Of a stretch of DNA of 12,794 nt, positions 1-6,991 are shown piece by piece. Origin of the DNA: Pontimonas sp. (GTDB lineage Bacteria; Actinomycetota; Actinomycetes; Actinomycetales; Microbacteriaceae); assembly GCA_021741945.1 (NCBI GenBank), contig JAIOWV010000030.1, positions 1 to 12,794 of the forward strand, in the 5' to 3' direction. Under the pieces are notes generated by a model that was given only the letters and a program-made list of their open reading frames with translations, made no database searches and was not told where the DNA came from. The stretch's first letter is position 1. Each line of letters opens with the position of its first letter. A program made the translations under genes and the position numbers.

Positions 1-783
1 GTTGAGTACCGGGTGAACGAGGGAATCGCGAAGGCCTTGGATCGCAAGGTGTGGTTGCCAAGCGGTGGGTCTCTTGTTATCGATCGCACCGAAGCCATGA
101 CCGTTGTTGATGTCAACACCGGCAAGTTCGTCGGCTCAGGCGGAAACCTCGAAGAGACGGTCACCAAGAACAACCTCGAGGCTGCCGAAGAAATTGTTCG
201 CCAGCTTCGACTGCGGGACATTGGTGGAATCATCGTCGTTGACTTCATCGACATGGTTCTTGAGTCCAACCGGGACATGGTCCTGCAGCGCCTGATGGAA
301 TGCCTCAGCCGCGACCGCACCAAGCACCAGGTCGCCGAGGTGACAAGCCTCGGGCTTGTCCAGATGACGAGGAAGAAGCTTGGTCTTGGATTGCTCGAGA
401 CGTTCAGCGACACCTGCGATGTGTGCCAAGGCCGTGGTCTGATCGTTCACCACGAGCCCGTTTCTCGCTCTCGCTCGAGCGAGGCGCCGACCTCACGCAA
501 GAAGAAGTCGTCTGGTCCATCGGCGCCTGCGGGAGTGACCCACCAGATCACCGACGACGCACGTCAGGCGATTGCGCAGATTGCTAAGAGCACCGTGGGA
601 GTGGGCGCCAAGCCAGCCGAAGACGATGCACCTGCAGCGAAGAAGCCACGGCGCTCACGCGCAGGCTCGGTCGACACCGCTGAGGTCCCCAAGATTCTCG
701 ATACCGTGTTGGCCGCACTGCCGGAGCCTCCCGCTCCCGGGAAGTCCAAACGCCGACGTCGGGCAACCAGTCAGGATGTGTGA
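1..783 (+). CDS. rne: Ribonuclease E/G, C-terminal part (5' end outside window)
   Basis: This is an endoribonuclease that processes rRNA and tRNA precursors and starts mRNA decay. The reading frame is open from the first base, so the gene begins upstream and the N-terminal S1 and 5'-sensor regions are missing. Residues are counted from base 1. The catalytic DNase I-like part is clear: the metal-binding aspartates lie in EAMTVVDVN (Asp37) and VVDFIDM (Asp81), matching Asp303 and Asp346 of E. coli RNase E, with the family block NLEAAEEIVRQLRLRDIGG between them. The zinc-link motif is CDVCQGRG (Cys139, Cys142). After about residue 155 the protein becomes a low-complexity tail with short basic patches (SRKKKS, KKPRRSRAG, KSKRRRRA), likely an RNA- or partner-binding scaffold. 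No terminator is visible before the next gene, 36 bases downstream. The RNase E/G family is certain; E versus G rests on the tail and on usual actinobacterial naming. Confidence 0.95.
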   Translation, partial: VEYRVNEGIAKALDRKVWLPSGGSLVIDRTEAMTVVDVNTGKFVGSGGNLEETVTKNNLEAAEEIVRQLRLRDIGGIIVVDFIDMVLESNRDMVLQRLMECLSRDRTKHQVAEVTSLGLVQMTRKKLGLGLLETFSDTCDVCQGRGLIVHHEPVSRSRSSEAPTSRKKKSSGPSAPAGVTHQITDDARQAIAQIAKSTVGVGAKPAEDDAPAAKKPRRSRAGSVDTAEVPKILDTVLAALPEPPAPGKSKRRRRATSQDV

Positions 784-807
784 AGCTCCCACTCTGGTGA
801 GCCTCGG

Positions 808-819
808 TAGCCTCTAGTC
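808..819 (+). promoter_or_regulatory. Candidate leaderless promoter (-10) for the permease gene
   Basis: TAGCCT at 808-813 fits an actinobacterial -10 element. It ends exactly six bases before the ATG at 820, so transcription would start at or next to the A of the start codon. No Shine-Dalgarno sequence is visible before this ATG, as expected for a leaderless message. No convincing -35 is seen. The proA gene shows the same geometry. Confidence 0.45.
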
Positions 820-1794
820 ATGAGACTGCGGGCGCCACTGGCGGTGCTGGCGACACTGGTCGCTGTCATTGCCTTTCGCGTCTGGACTAACGAGAATCTG
901 CAGCCCCTCGGTGGACAACTTCAGGACGTCTTTACCCTCAGCATCAGTCTGCTGATTGAGTCTTTGCCCTTCATCGTGTTGGGCATCAGTTTGTCAATTC
1001 TTGTCCAAGTCTTTGTCCCCACCTCATGGCTGGTGAGCTGGCTTCCGAAGAACCCCTTTGCCAGGCGAGCCATTGTGTCGCTCTTTGGCATGTTTTTGCC
1101 GGTGTGTGAATGCGGGAATGTTCCGCTCGCCAGAGGTCTCATGGGGCGCGGCTACAGCGTCGGGGACTCCGTCACGTTCTTGTTGGCCGCACCAATTGTG
1201 AACCCCATCACCATCATCACGACTCACCAGGCCTTTGGGTTTGACGATGGCATCCTGGTGGCAAGGCTTGCCGCAGGTTTCGCTATTGCCAACATGGTGG
1301 GCTGGCTACTCTCCCTGCACCCGGCTCCAGAGACGCTCCTGACTACGCGTTTTGCGAAGGAGTGCAAGATGCCCTCGACTGCTGGGACCCAGACGCGCTT
1401 GTCGCGGGTGGGGTCGCTGTTTGTGTCCGAGTCCACCACTTTGATGCCCGCTCTGATGGTGGGTGCCTTCATCGCTGGTTCCCTGCAGGTGGGGGTCTCC
1501 CGCGATGTTTTGGTGGCGCTCGGCACAGACCCCATCATCAGCGTCGTGGCCATGCTGGCGCTGGCGTTTGTTATTTCGGTCTGTGCCAACGTGGACGCGT
1601 TTTTCATTTTGCCTTTTGCCCAGACTTTTTTGCCGGGGTCGATTGTCGCCTTCTTGGTCTTTGGCCCGCTGATTGATATCAAGATGGTCGCCCTGCTGCG
1701 CACGACCTACACAACCCGAACTATCGGGACTATCGCCGGCGTCGTTGCACTCTCGGCACTGGCTCTCGGGACGGTGATGAACAGTGTGGCGTAG
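820..1794 (+). CDS. YraQ/UPF0718 family permease (COG0701)
   Basis: This is a polytopic inner-membrane permease of 324 residues, a normal length for the UPF0718/DUF318 family, with about eight hydrophobic segments. Family motifs are present: PVCECGN (Cys96, Cys98), followed by PLARGLMGRG, and later SVCANVDAFFILPF (Cys255, Asn257, Asp259), ending in a KMVALLRTTY block. The substrate cannot be read from sequence. Characterised relatives include ArsP, which exports trivalent organoarsenicals, and the family often sits beside TIGR03943 proteins, as here. The ATG start is chosen because a -10 element lies six bases upstream. The stop overlaps the next gene by 11 bases, so the two are probably translationally coupled and act as partners. 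A metal or metalloid substrate is inference only. Confidence 0.9.
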   Translation: MRLRAPLAVLATLVAVIAFRVWTNENLQPLGGQLQDVFTLSISLLIESLPFIVLGISLSILVQVFVPTSWLVSWLPKNPFARRAIVSLFGMFLPVCECGNVPLARGLMGRGYSVGDSVTFLLAAPIVNPITIITTHQAFGFDDGILVARLAAGFAIANMVGWLLSLHPAPETLLTTRFAKECKMPSTAGTQTRLSRVGSLFVSESTTLMPALMVGAFIAGSLQVGVSRDVLVALGTDPIISVVAMLALAFVISVCANVDAFFILPFAQTFLPGSIVAFLVFGPLIDIKMVALLRTTYTTRTIGTIAGVVALSALALGTVMNSVA

Positions 1795-2551
1795 GTTCTT
1801 GGAGTGGCGCGGAGTAGTCGCGATCGCCGTGTTGGCTGTGGTCTCGCTGTGGTTGGGCGCTGAGGGTCGGCTTGGTTTCTATATCCACCCCCGCTACAAC
1901 CTGTTCACGATTGCGATGGCCTCCATCGCAATCGTGTTGCTGGTCATAGCTGTGGTGACGAAGCGCGCTGGCGATCACGATCACGACCACAGCCACTCCG
2001 AGGGCCGCCGCGGTCCTCGTCAGCGCCGCCTTGCCCGCGGCGAGACTGCGTCCTTGGGTTTTGTGGTGGCTGTCGTTGCAGCGGTTTTGGTCTTGCCTCC
2101 GGCAACGCTCAGCAGCGCGACTGCCGATAATCGATCGTCCAACGCCGTTGAGGCTTTGGGAACGCCCGAGGGTCTCGATGGCGGGGCGGGGCTTGAAATC
2201 TATGAGACGCTCACCGTTCGCGACTGGGCAAGTTTGCTCTCGCAGAACCAGAACCCCTCCTATTACCGGGGCAAGCCCGTGAACACGGTGGGGATTGTGA
2301 CGAGCAGTGAGGGCTCGCCGGATGTCTTTTTGCTCACTCGCTTTGTGGTGACATGCTGCGCGGTCGACGCGCAGCCGGTCAGCATTCCGGTCTATATGCC
2401 GGGATGGCAGGACGAGGTCGCGGTTGATAGCTGGGTTCGCATCGAGGGCGGGTTCCAGCCCGCCCCCTCTGGCGTGAGCAGCGCTCCGGTAGTGATTGTT
2501 CCTCTCTCAATCACGGACGAGGAGGTGCCCAATGAGCCTTACCTTTTCTGA
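1784..2551 (+). CDS. TIGR03943 family (YcgQ-like, COG3689) membrane protein, permease partner
   Basis: This 255-residue protein starts at GTG inside the end of the permease gene. Its architecture matches TIGR03943: two N-terminal membrane segments (about residues 7-25 and 40-58), a polar linker, another hydrophobic segment (about 87-110), then a soluble domain with the family hallmark FVVTCCAVDAQPVSIPVYMPG (Cys191, Cys192). The linker after the second segment contains DHDHDHSHS, with His65, His67, His69 and His71 alternating with Asp or Ser, a likely metal-binding loop. The family is repeatedly found next to YraQ permeases and is thought to act with them; some relatives are linked to zinc homeostasis, though that link is from memory. 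The last 20 bases overlap the next gene. Assignment to the family is firm; biochemical role is unknown. Confidence 0.87.
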   Translation: MWRRFLEWRGVVAIAVLAVVSLWLGAEGRLGFYIHPRYNLFTIAMASIAIVLLVIAVVTKRAGDHDHDHSHSEGRRGPRQRRLARGETASLGFVVAVVAAVLVLPPATLSSATADNRSSNAVEALGTPEGLDGGAGLEIYETLTVRDWASLLSQNQNPSYYRGKPVNTVGIVTSSEGSPDVFLLTRFVVTCCAVDAQPVSIPVYMPGWQDEVAVDSWVRIEGGFQPAPSGVSSAPVVIVPLSITDEEVPNEPYLF

Positions 2552-3920
2552 CCCGGGGGCTCCCTCCTCTGGCAAGCAGTACCGAACCGGGCTTCTGGCT
2601 GTTGTCCTCGTGACTTCCTTGATTGCGATTGCGGCCGTGGTGGGGACTCTCACTGAAGGTCCGCGTCTTCGCAGTGCCACAATCGATGAGGCAACCGCCA
2701 TCCAGGCCTCTGGGGTGGTCTTGGCTTTGCGCAGTGATCGCGCTGTTACCGAAGTATCGAAGGCGCAAGTCACCATCACCCCGGAGACATCATTTAGCGT
2801 GGAAACCACAGATCTTGATGTCCGGGTGGTCTTCGACCAGCCCCTCCTCGCCGCGACCACCTACCGCGTCAGCGTGAGCTCTGTGGTGCCCAGGGGGTTT
2901 GGCGCCAGTGGGACTTGGGAGACGAGCTTCCAGACGCCTGCCGAAGAACTGCTGTTTCTACGCTCTGCCGGTGAACAAGATGAACTGGTGCGCCTAGTGC
3001 TGGATGGTTCCTCCCCTGAGGTGGTCTATCAGGCACCAGGGATTCAGAGCTTCGCCCGGGTGGGGGTTGTCTATGCGGTGTTGCGCAGTGTTGAGGGGGA
3101 GACCTTTCTCGAGCTGGTGGAACCAAGCTCGGGCGCGGTTGATCGCATACCTGACACCCCAGGGATCACGCTTGCTGGGATTGCCCGCTCTGCCTGGGGC
3201 ACGACGCTGGTCCTCACTGTGGACGCCGAGCTTCGAGGCCGCGCGGGAACTTTTCGATCCCTAGCGCTTCTCGACACGTTGGGCGCCCGGACCCCCGAGG
3301 TTGTCGAGGGCGCTGATGGCAACCCACTGGGTGTCACGAAGGTCGCGGTTTCCGATGTGTCGGGAAACATCGTTGTGTGGCTTCGAAACCAAAGCCTTGT
3401 CCGCTTTGATCCGTTGACCGGGATCGTGGTGCCACTGGGCACAGCGGCTGAATTATGGGGTTTCGACGCCTTGGGTGAGTCCGCTGTGTATGTGGATTCA
3501 CTCGGCACGCTGGCCCGAAGCTTGGCTGACGGCTCGGAGAACCGCATCCCCGCTGGCACTCTCGAGGGCTTCCCCGTGTTCCACGAATTCACGGCTCTTG
3601 GCCCCGATGGCACCGCGTTCCAGCGCGTGGTGGTGCCGGGTGTTGCTGATAGTGCGCCCTACACGGTGGTGACAGAGGAAACCTCGGACACTCTTCACCA
3701 GAAACTCATCGGCAGCCTGCAAGCACCGCAGAGTATCGGTGTGATTGGTCTCTCACCGAATGGTCAATACCTGGTTGCTGAAGTGAATCCTGCCCCCAGT
3801 CTCACCGGATTTGCTGGCCTTAGCCCCGAGATTATTCGCCGCGATACGTCGTTGGTGATCTATGACACCCGAGCCCAGGCGATCTTCGCCGAGATTCCTG
3901 GCTACACCTTCACCTGGTAA
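2532..3920 (+). CDS. Unrecognised membrane-anchored protein with probable Ig-like domain
   Basis: A protein of 462 residues that I do not recognise as a named family. ATG 2532 is preferred over upstream in-frame starts because GGAGG lies six bases before it (2521-2525). A single hydrophobic segment at about residues 19-40, with a basic residue before it and no lipobox cysteine, suggests a signal anchor, with the rest outside the membrane. Residues about 46-140 (IDEATAIQASGVVLALRSDRAV through TYRVSVSSVV and WETSFQTP) look like a bacterial Ig-like fold of the Big_5 type. The remainder is rich in beta strands with repeated blocks such as GNIVVWLRNQSLVRFDPLTG and ESAVYVDSLGTLARSLADG, suggesting a beta-propeller-like repeat. 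The coding region overlaps the upstream gene by 20 bases, so it belongs to the permease operon and may be its extracytoplasmic partner. That role is inference. Confidence 0.75.
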   Translation: MSLTFSDPGAPSSGKQYRTGLLAVVLVTSLIAIAAVVGTLTEGPRLRSATIDEATAIQASGVVLALRSDRAVTEVSKAQVTITPETSFSVETTDLDVRVVFDQPLLAATTYRVSVSSVVPRGFGASGTWETSFQTPAEELLFLRSAGEQDELVRLVLDGSSPEVVYQAPGIQSFARVGVVYAVLRSVEGETFLELVEPSSGAVDRIPDTPGITLAGIARSAWGTTLVLTVDAELRGRAGTFRSLALLDTLGARTPEVVEGADGNPLGVTKVAVSDVSGNIVVWLRNQSLVRFDPLTGIVVPLGTAAELWGFDALGESAVYVDSLGTLARSLADGSENRIPAGTLEGFPVFHEFTALGPDGTAFQRVVVPGVADSAPYTVVTEETSDTLHQKLIGSLQAPQSIGVIGLSPNGQYLVAEVNPAPSLTGFAGLSPEIIRRDTSLVIYDTRAQAIFAEIPGYTFTW

Positions 3921-3930
3921 CAAGGCGTAG

Positions 3931-3959
3931 TTGCCGGGGAGGGGCCAATGGTCTATTCT
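3931..3959 (+). promoter_or_regulatory. Sigma-A-type promoter for rplU-rpmA
   Basis: TTGCCG at 3931-3936 and TATTCT at 3954-3959 are separated by exactly 17 bases. This is the best promoter match in the window. Transcription should start near 3966, giving a leader of about 67 bases before the rplU start at 4033. It lies just after the end of the permease cassette and gives the ribosomal protein genes their own promoter. Confidence 0.75.
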
Positions 3960-3966
3960 GGAGCGC

Positions 3967-4000
3967 TGGTGCACTTTTTTCAGGGTTTCCTTCCGCACCA
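3967..4000 (+). promoter_or_regulatory. Candidate structured leader upstream of rplU
   Basis: TGGTGC at 3967-3972 pairs perfectly with GCACCA at 3995-4000, enclosing 22 bases that include a run of six T and a small AGG-GTTT-CCT inner stem. The hairpin sits at the very start of the predicted transcript. Autoregulatory L21 leaders are known in Firmicutes; whether this is an equivalent is inference from position and from the six-base stem alone, so the call is tentative. Confidence 0.3.
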
Positions 4001-4032
4001 TCATCGATATCAGTAACAAGGCAGGTTTCATC

Positions 4033-4347
4033 GTGGTCTATGCAGTTGTGCGCGCTGGCGGGCGTCAAGAAAAGGTAGAGGTTGGTTCGATCATTACGGT
4101 CGACCGCATTTCTGCCGACGCCAAGAACTCCGTGACCCTCGCACCTGTCCTGTATGTGGATGGCGCGAGCGTGACCCACGACAAGAAGGAACTCGACAAG
4201 ATCACCGTCACCGCTGAGGTTCTTCAGGACCTGCGTGGCCCGAAGATCGTCATCCAGAAGTACAAGAACAAGACTGGCTACAAGAAGCGCCAGGGCTTCC
4301 GTTCTGAACTCACCAAGCTCAAGATCACCGGAATTACCAAGAAGTAA
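4033..4347 (+). CDS. rplU: 50S ribosomal protein L21
   Basis: Large-subunit ribosomal protein that binds 23S rRNA. The product is 104 residues, the usual length, and opens with the family sequence VYAVVRAGGRQEKVEVGS. The C-terminal part contains KIVIQKYKNKTGYKKRQGFR, the conserved basic L21 signature (KxxxKKNYRRKxGHRQ-type region). The start is GTG at 4033, set by homology; AGG at 4023-4025 is the likely ribosome binding site. The frame stays open upstream to 3931, but that extension would cover the promoter and does not resemble L21. rpmA follows after 11 bases, the standard rplU-rpmA operon. Confidence 0.97.
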   Translation: MVYAVVRAGGRQEKVEVGSIITVDRISADAKNSVTLAPVLYVDGASVTHDKKELDKITVTAEVLQDLRGPKIVIQKYKNKTGYKKRQGFRSELTKLKITGITKK

Positions 4348-4358
4348 GGGACGAGGAC

Positions 4359-4616
4359 ATGGCACATAAGAAGGGCGCATCGTCGACCAGGAACGGTCGC
4401 GACTCCAACCCCCAGTACCTAGGCGTCAAGCGCTTCGGCGGCCAGATTGTAAAAGCCGGCGAAATCTTGATTCGCCAGCGTGGCACTCACTTCCACCCCG
4501 GAGACAACGTGGGTCGTGGTAACGACGACACACTGTTTGCTCTGGCAGCCGGCGAAGTGAAGTTCGGCACCAAAGGTGGCCGCAAGGTTATCGCGGTAGT
4601 CGAGGCCACTTCCTAG
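4359..4616 (+). CDS. rpmA: 50S ribosomal protein L27
   Basis: Large-subunit protein whose N-terminal tail reaches the peptidyl-transferase centre. The product is 85 residues and matches the family from start to end: MAHKKGASSTRNGRDSNPQYLG, then GGQIVKAGEILIRQRGTHFHPG and VGRGNDDTLFAL. There is no N-terminal extension of the kind cleaved by the Prp protease in Firmicutes, so the mature N-terminus is made directly. GAGG just before the ATG serves as ribosome binding site. It is the last gene before a strong terminator. Confidence 0.98.
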   Translation: MAHKKGASSTRNGRDSNPQYLGVKRFGGQIVKAGEILIRQRGTHFHPGDNVGRGNDDTLFALAAGEVKFGTKGGRKVIAVVEATS

Positions 4617-4639
4617 AATTTAGGTTTTATGCAGGACGG

Positions 4640-4672
4640 GGGCGAGCTGCGGCTCGCCCTTTCCGCTTTTTT
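4640..4672 (+). terminator. Intrinsic terminator after rpmA
   Basis: A perfect eight-base-pair GC-rich stem (GGGCGAGC at 4640-4647, GCTCGCCC at 4652-4659) with a TGCG loop is followed by a T-rich tail, TTTCCGCTTTTTT. This is the strongest intrinsic terminator in the window. It should end most rplU-rpmA transcripts, so obgE depends on read-through or on a weak promoter in 4673-4709 that I could not identify. Confidence 0.9.
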
Positions 4673-4709
4673 GCCACCATCACAATCTGATTGACGAAGG
4701 AGGACGACC

Positions 4710-6218
4710 ATGACGACATTCGTCGACGATGTTGTTGTTCACCTTCGCGCCGGCCACGGCGGACACGGCTGCGTGTCTGTGCGCCGCGAGAAGTTCAAGC
4801 CACTCGGTGGTCCAGACGGCGGTAATGGTGGGCACGGCGGTGACATCATCCTCGTTGCTGACCCCCAGGTCACCACTCTCTTGGATTATCACCACCGCCC
4901 CCACCGCACGAGCACCAACGGATCTCCTGGCATGGGCGATTCACGTCACGGCAAGAGTGGCGAGGATGTGACGCTTCCTGTTCCCGTGGGGACTGTAGTC
5001 AAGGATGCGCAGGGCAATTTTCTTGTCGACCTTGATCGCCCTGGGATGACGCTCTGCGTTGCACCAGGTGGCCGTGGGGGATTAGGGAATGAGGCTCTCG
5101 CCTCCACCGCGCGCAAGGCTCCCGGTTTTGCGTTGCTCGGAACCCATGGCTTTGAGGGTGATATTCAGCTGGAGCTCAAGATTGTCGCCGATGTGGCGCT
5201 TGTGGGGTTCCCGAGCGCCGGCAAATCAAGCCTCATTGCGGCGGTCTCCGCTGCGACCCCAAAGATTGCTGATTACCCCTTCACCACGCTGCACCCAAAC
5301 TTGGGGGTGGTGGACGCCGGTGGCGTCCGCTTCACCATGGCGGATGTGCCGGGCCTAATTCCTGGCGCCAGCATCGGTAAGGGCCTGGGCCTTGAGTTCC
5401 TCCGTCACGTGGAGCGCTGCACTGTCCTCGTTCACGTGATCGACTGCGCGACTCTGGAGCCAGACCGCGATCCTCTGGGGGATTTGGACCAGATCCTGGT
5501 TGAGCTCTCGAACTATCCACTAGAAGCTGACAAGGTTCCTCTGCAGGATCGCCCAGCTTTGGTGGTGCTCAACAAGGTGGACGTCCCCGACGCCCAGGAT
5601 CTTGCGGCGATGGTGACCCCGGACTTTGAGGCCCGTGGGCTCCGAGTGTTCCCGATTAGTACGGTCAGTAAGGCTGGCCTGGAGCCTTTCCTTTACGCAC
5701 TGGGCGACCTCGTGAAAGAGCACCGCGCCCGTTTGGCGAAGGAAGCAGAAACACCCACCCGCATCGTGGTGCGGCCGAAGGCCGTCAATGAAGCACCGTT
5801 TGTTGTGGTGATGGAGGGCACCAGCGAGGGGAACCTCTATCGCATCATCGGTGAGAAGCCAGAGCGCTGGGTTGAACAGACTGACTTCACCAACGACGAA
5901 GCCGTTGGGTTCTTAGCTGACCGCCTGATGAAAATTGGTATCGATGAGGCACTGTTCAAGGCTGGCGCGACCCCTGGAGCGCCTGTCATCATTGGGCCGG
6001 GCCAAGGTCAAGTCTTTGATTGGGAGCCGACGCTCTCGAGTGCTGCAGAATTGATGGCGGCTCCACGTGGGACGGACCCCCGTCTTCTCGAAGAGGGGCG
6101 CCCCACCAGGGCAAAGCGCAAGGCGACCTATCACGAGCGGATGGACGCCAAAGCACGGGCCCGAGCTGAACTTGATGATGAACGACAGGCAGGAATGTTC
6201 TCTGATGACGATGAGTAA
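4710..6218 (+). CDS. obgE: Obg family GTPase (CgtA), ribosome assembly and stress control
   Basis: Essential GTPase that associates with the 50S subunit and couples ribosome maturation to growth and stress signalling. The 502-residue product has all three domains. The glycine-rich Obg fold is at about 1-158 (GHGGHGCVSVRREKF, PDGGNGGHGGD, APGGRGGLGN). The G domain has G1 GFPSAGKSS at 166-174, G3 DVPG at 212-215 and G4 NKVD at 288-291. The OCT domain spans about 355-435, followed by a charged C-terminal tail that is longer than in E. coli, as is common in actinobacteria. A strong AAGGAGG at 4697-4703, six bases before the ATG, sets the start. The gene follows rplU-rpmA as usual, and its end overlaps the proB start by 14 bases. 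Confidence 0.97.
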   Translation: MTTFVDDVVVHLRAGHGGHGCVSVRREKFKPLGGPDGGNGGHGGDIILVADPQVTTLLDYHHRPHRTSTNGSPGMGDSRHGKSGEDVTLPVPVGTVVKDAQGNFLVDLDRPGMTLCVAPGGRGGLGNEALASTARKAPGFALLGTHGFEGDIQLELKIVADVALVGFPSAGKSSLIAAVSAATPKIADYPFTTLHPNLGVVDAGGVRFTMADVPGLIPGASIGKGLGLEFLRHVERCTVLVHVIDCATLEPDRDPLGDLDQILVELSNYPLEADKVPLQDRPALVVLNKVDVPDAQDLAAMVTPDFEARGLRVFPISTVSKAGLEPFLYALGDLVKEHRARLAKEAETPTRIVVRPKAVNEAPFVVVMEGTSEGNLYRIIGEKPERWVEQTDFTNDEAVGFLADRLMKIGIDEALFKAGATPGAPVIIGPGQGQVFDWEPTLSSAAELMAAPRGTDPRLLEEGRPTRAKRKATYHERMDAKARARAELDDERQAGMFSDDDE

Positions 6219-6987
6219 GACGGTGGCTCAGGCTAAGCGCATCGTGGTGAAGGTGGGCTCATCGTCGATTAGTGGTGAGCGCGAGCACCAAATCACCGGG
6301 CTCGTTGACGCGCTGGCGACGTGGCGCTCCGAGGGCCGCGAGGTTGTCTTGGTGTCCTCTGGAGCTATCGCCATTGGCGCACCATTTCTTCAGCTCAGCG
6401 ATCGTCCCCAAGACCTAGCAACACAGCAGGCAGCTGCGGCAGTGGGCCAGGCGCTCCTGATGGCGCGATACCAGGGGCTCTTTGAGAAGTATTCGATGAT
6501 TACGGGTCAGGTGCTCCTGACCGTTGGCGACATGGAAAACGACACCCACCGCACCAACGCTCTGCGCACCATGGAGCGCCTCTTAGGGCTTGGAATTATC
6601 CCGATTGTGAATGAGAACGACACTGTCGCAACTCAAGAGATTCGTTTCGGCGACAACGATCGCTTGGCTGCCATGGTGGCCGAGCTCGTGTCCGCGGACC
6701 TACTGGTTCTCCTCAGCGATGTTGATGGCCTCTATACGAAGCCTCCCAGTGAGCCAGGGGCGACCAAGATTGAGGTTGTGCCCTTCGGCATGGATTTGGA
6801 ACAGATTGAACTGGGCGCAGCGCTCGTCAACAGTGTGGGAACCGGGGGCGCTGTGACCAAAGTGAGCGCTGCGAAAATGGCGACCGCCGCGGGTATTCCT
6901 GCAGTTCTTGCCGCCACCGAGTCGCTCGCCCGCGTTGTTGCCGGCGAAGTGACCGGCACCTGGTTCGAAGCAGCCGACCTACACTAG
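6205..6987 (+). CDS. proB: Glutamate 5-kinase, short form without PUA domain
   Basis: Phosphorylates glutamate to gamma-glutamyl phosphate, the first step of proline synthesis. The 260-residue product is a complete amino acid kinase domain: RIVVKVGSSS near the N-terminus, VLVSSGAIAIGA, PIVNENDTV, FGDNDRLAAMVA, LLVLLSDVDGLYT, then GTGGAVTKVSAAKMA and the closing GEVTGTWF. Many ProB proteins, including that of E. coli (367 residues), carry a C-terminal PUA domain; here the gene stops right after the kinase domain. ATG 6205 is favoured because AGGCAGGA lies about 11 bases upstream; ATG 6211 is possible. Both overlap the end of obgE, so translation is probably coupled. The stop codon lies inside the -10 region of proA. 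Confidence 0.94.
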   Translation: MTMSKTVAQAKRIVVKVGSSSISGEREHQITGLVDALATWRSEGREVVLVSSGAIAIGAPFLQLSDRPQDLATQQAAAAVGQALLMARYQGLFEKYSMITGQVLLTVGDMENDTHRTNALRTMERLLGLGIIPIVNENDTVATQEIRFGDNDRLAAMVAELVSADLLVLLSDVDGLYTKPPSEPGATKIEVVPFGMDLEQIELGAALVNSVGTGGAVTKVSAAKMATAAGIPAVLAATESLARVVAGEVTGTWFEAADLH

Positions 6988-6991
6988 AGCC
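6980..6991 (+). promoter_or_regulatory. Candidate leaderless promoter (-10) for proA
   Basis: TACACT at 6980-6985 is a good -10 hexamer that overlaps the end of proB. It ends exactly six bases before the proA GTG at 6992, the same spacing as in front of the permease gene at 820. No Shine-Dalgarno sequence precedes this GTG. proA could therefore be made both from a leaderless message and by read-through from obgE-proB. Confidence 0.5.

Noticed and set aside
784..819. Zur-type operator upstream of the permease cassette
   Set aside because: I looked for an AT-rich TGAAAATnATTTTCA-like palindrome because of the possible zinc link. The stretch is GC-rich and holds no such repeat.
1224..1703. Open frame on the minus strand opposite the permease gene (159 codons)
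   Set aside because: It mirrors a membrane-protein gene; the translation is low complexity and polar, as expected of a reverse-strand shadow.
3931..4032. N-terminal extension of rplU by 34 codons from an upstream TTG
   Set aside because: The extension covers the -35 and -10 of the rplU promoter and does not resemble L21, whose conserved start matches GTG 4033.
4673..4709. Possible separate obgE promoter (CACAAT at 4681-4686)
   Set aside because: No acceptable -35 at the right distance and the hexamer is a poor match, so it was not listed even though the upstream terminator makes some promoter here plausible.
6067..6204. N-terminal extension of proB by 46 codons
   Set aside because: This stretch is obgE coding sequence read in another frame; ProB homology begins near MSKTVAQAKRIVVKVG, consistent with a start at 6205 or 6211.
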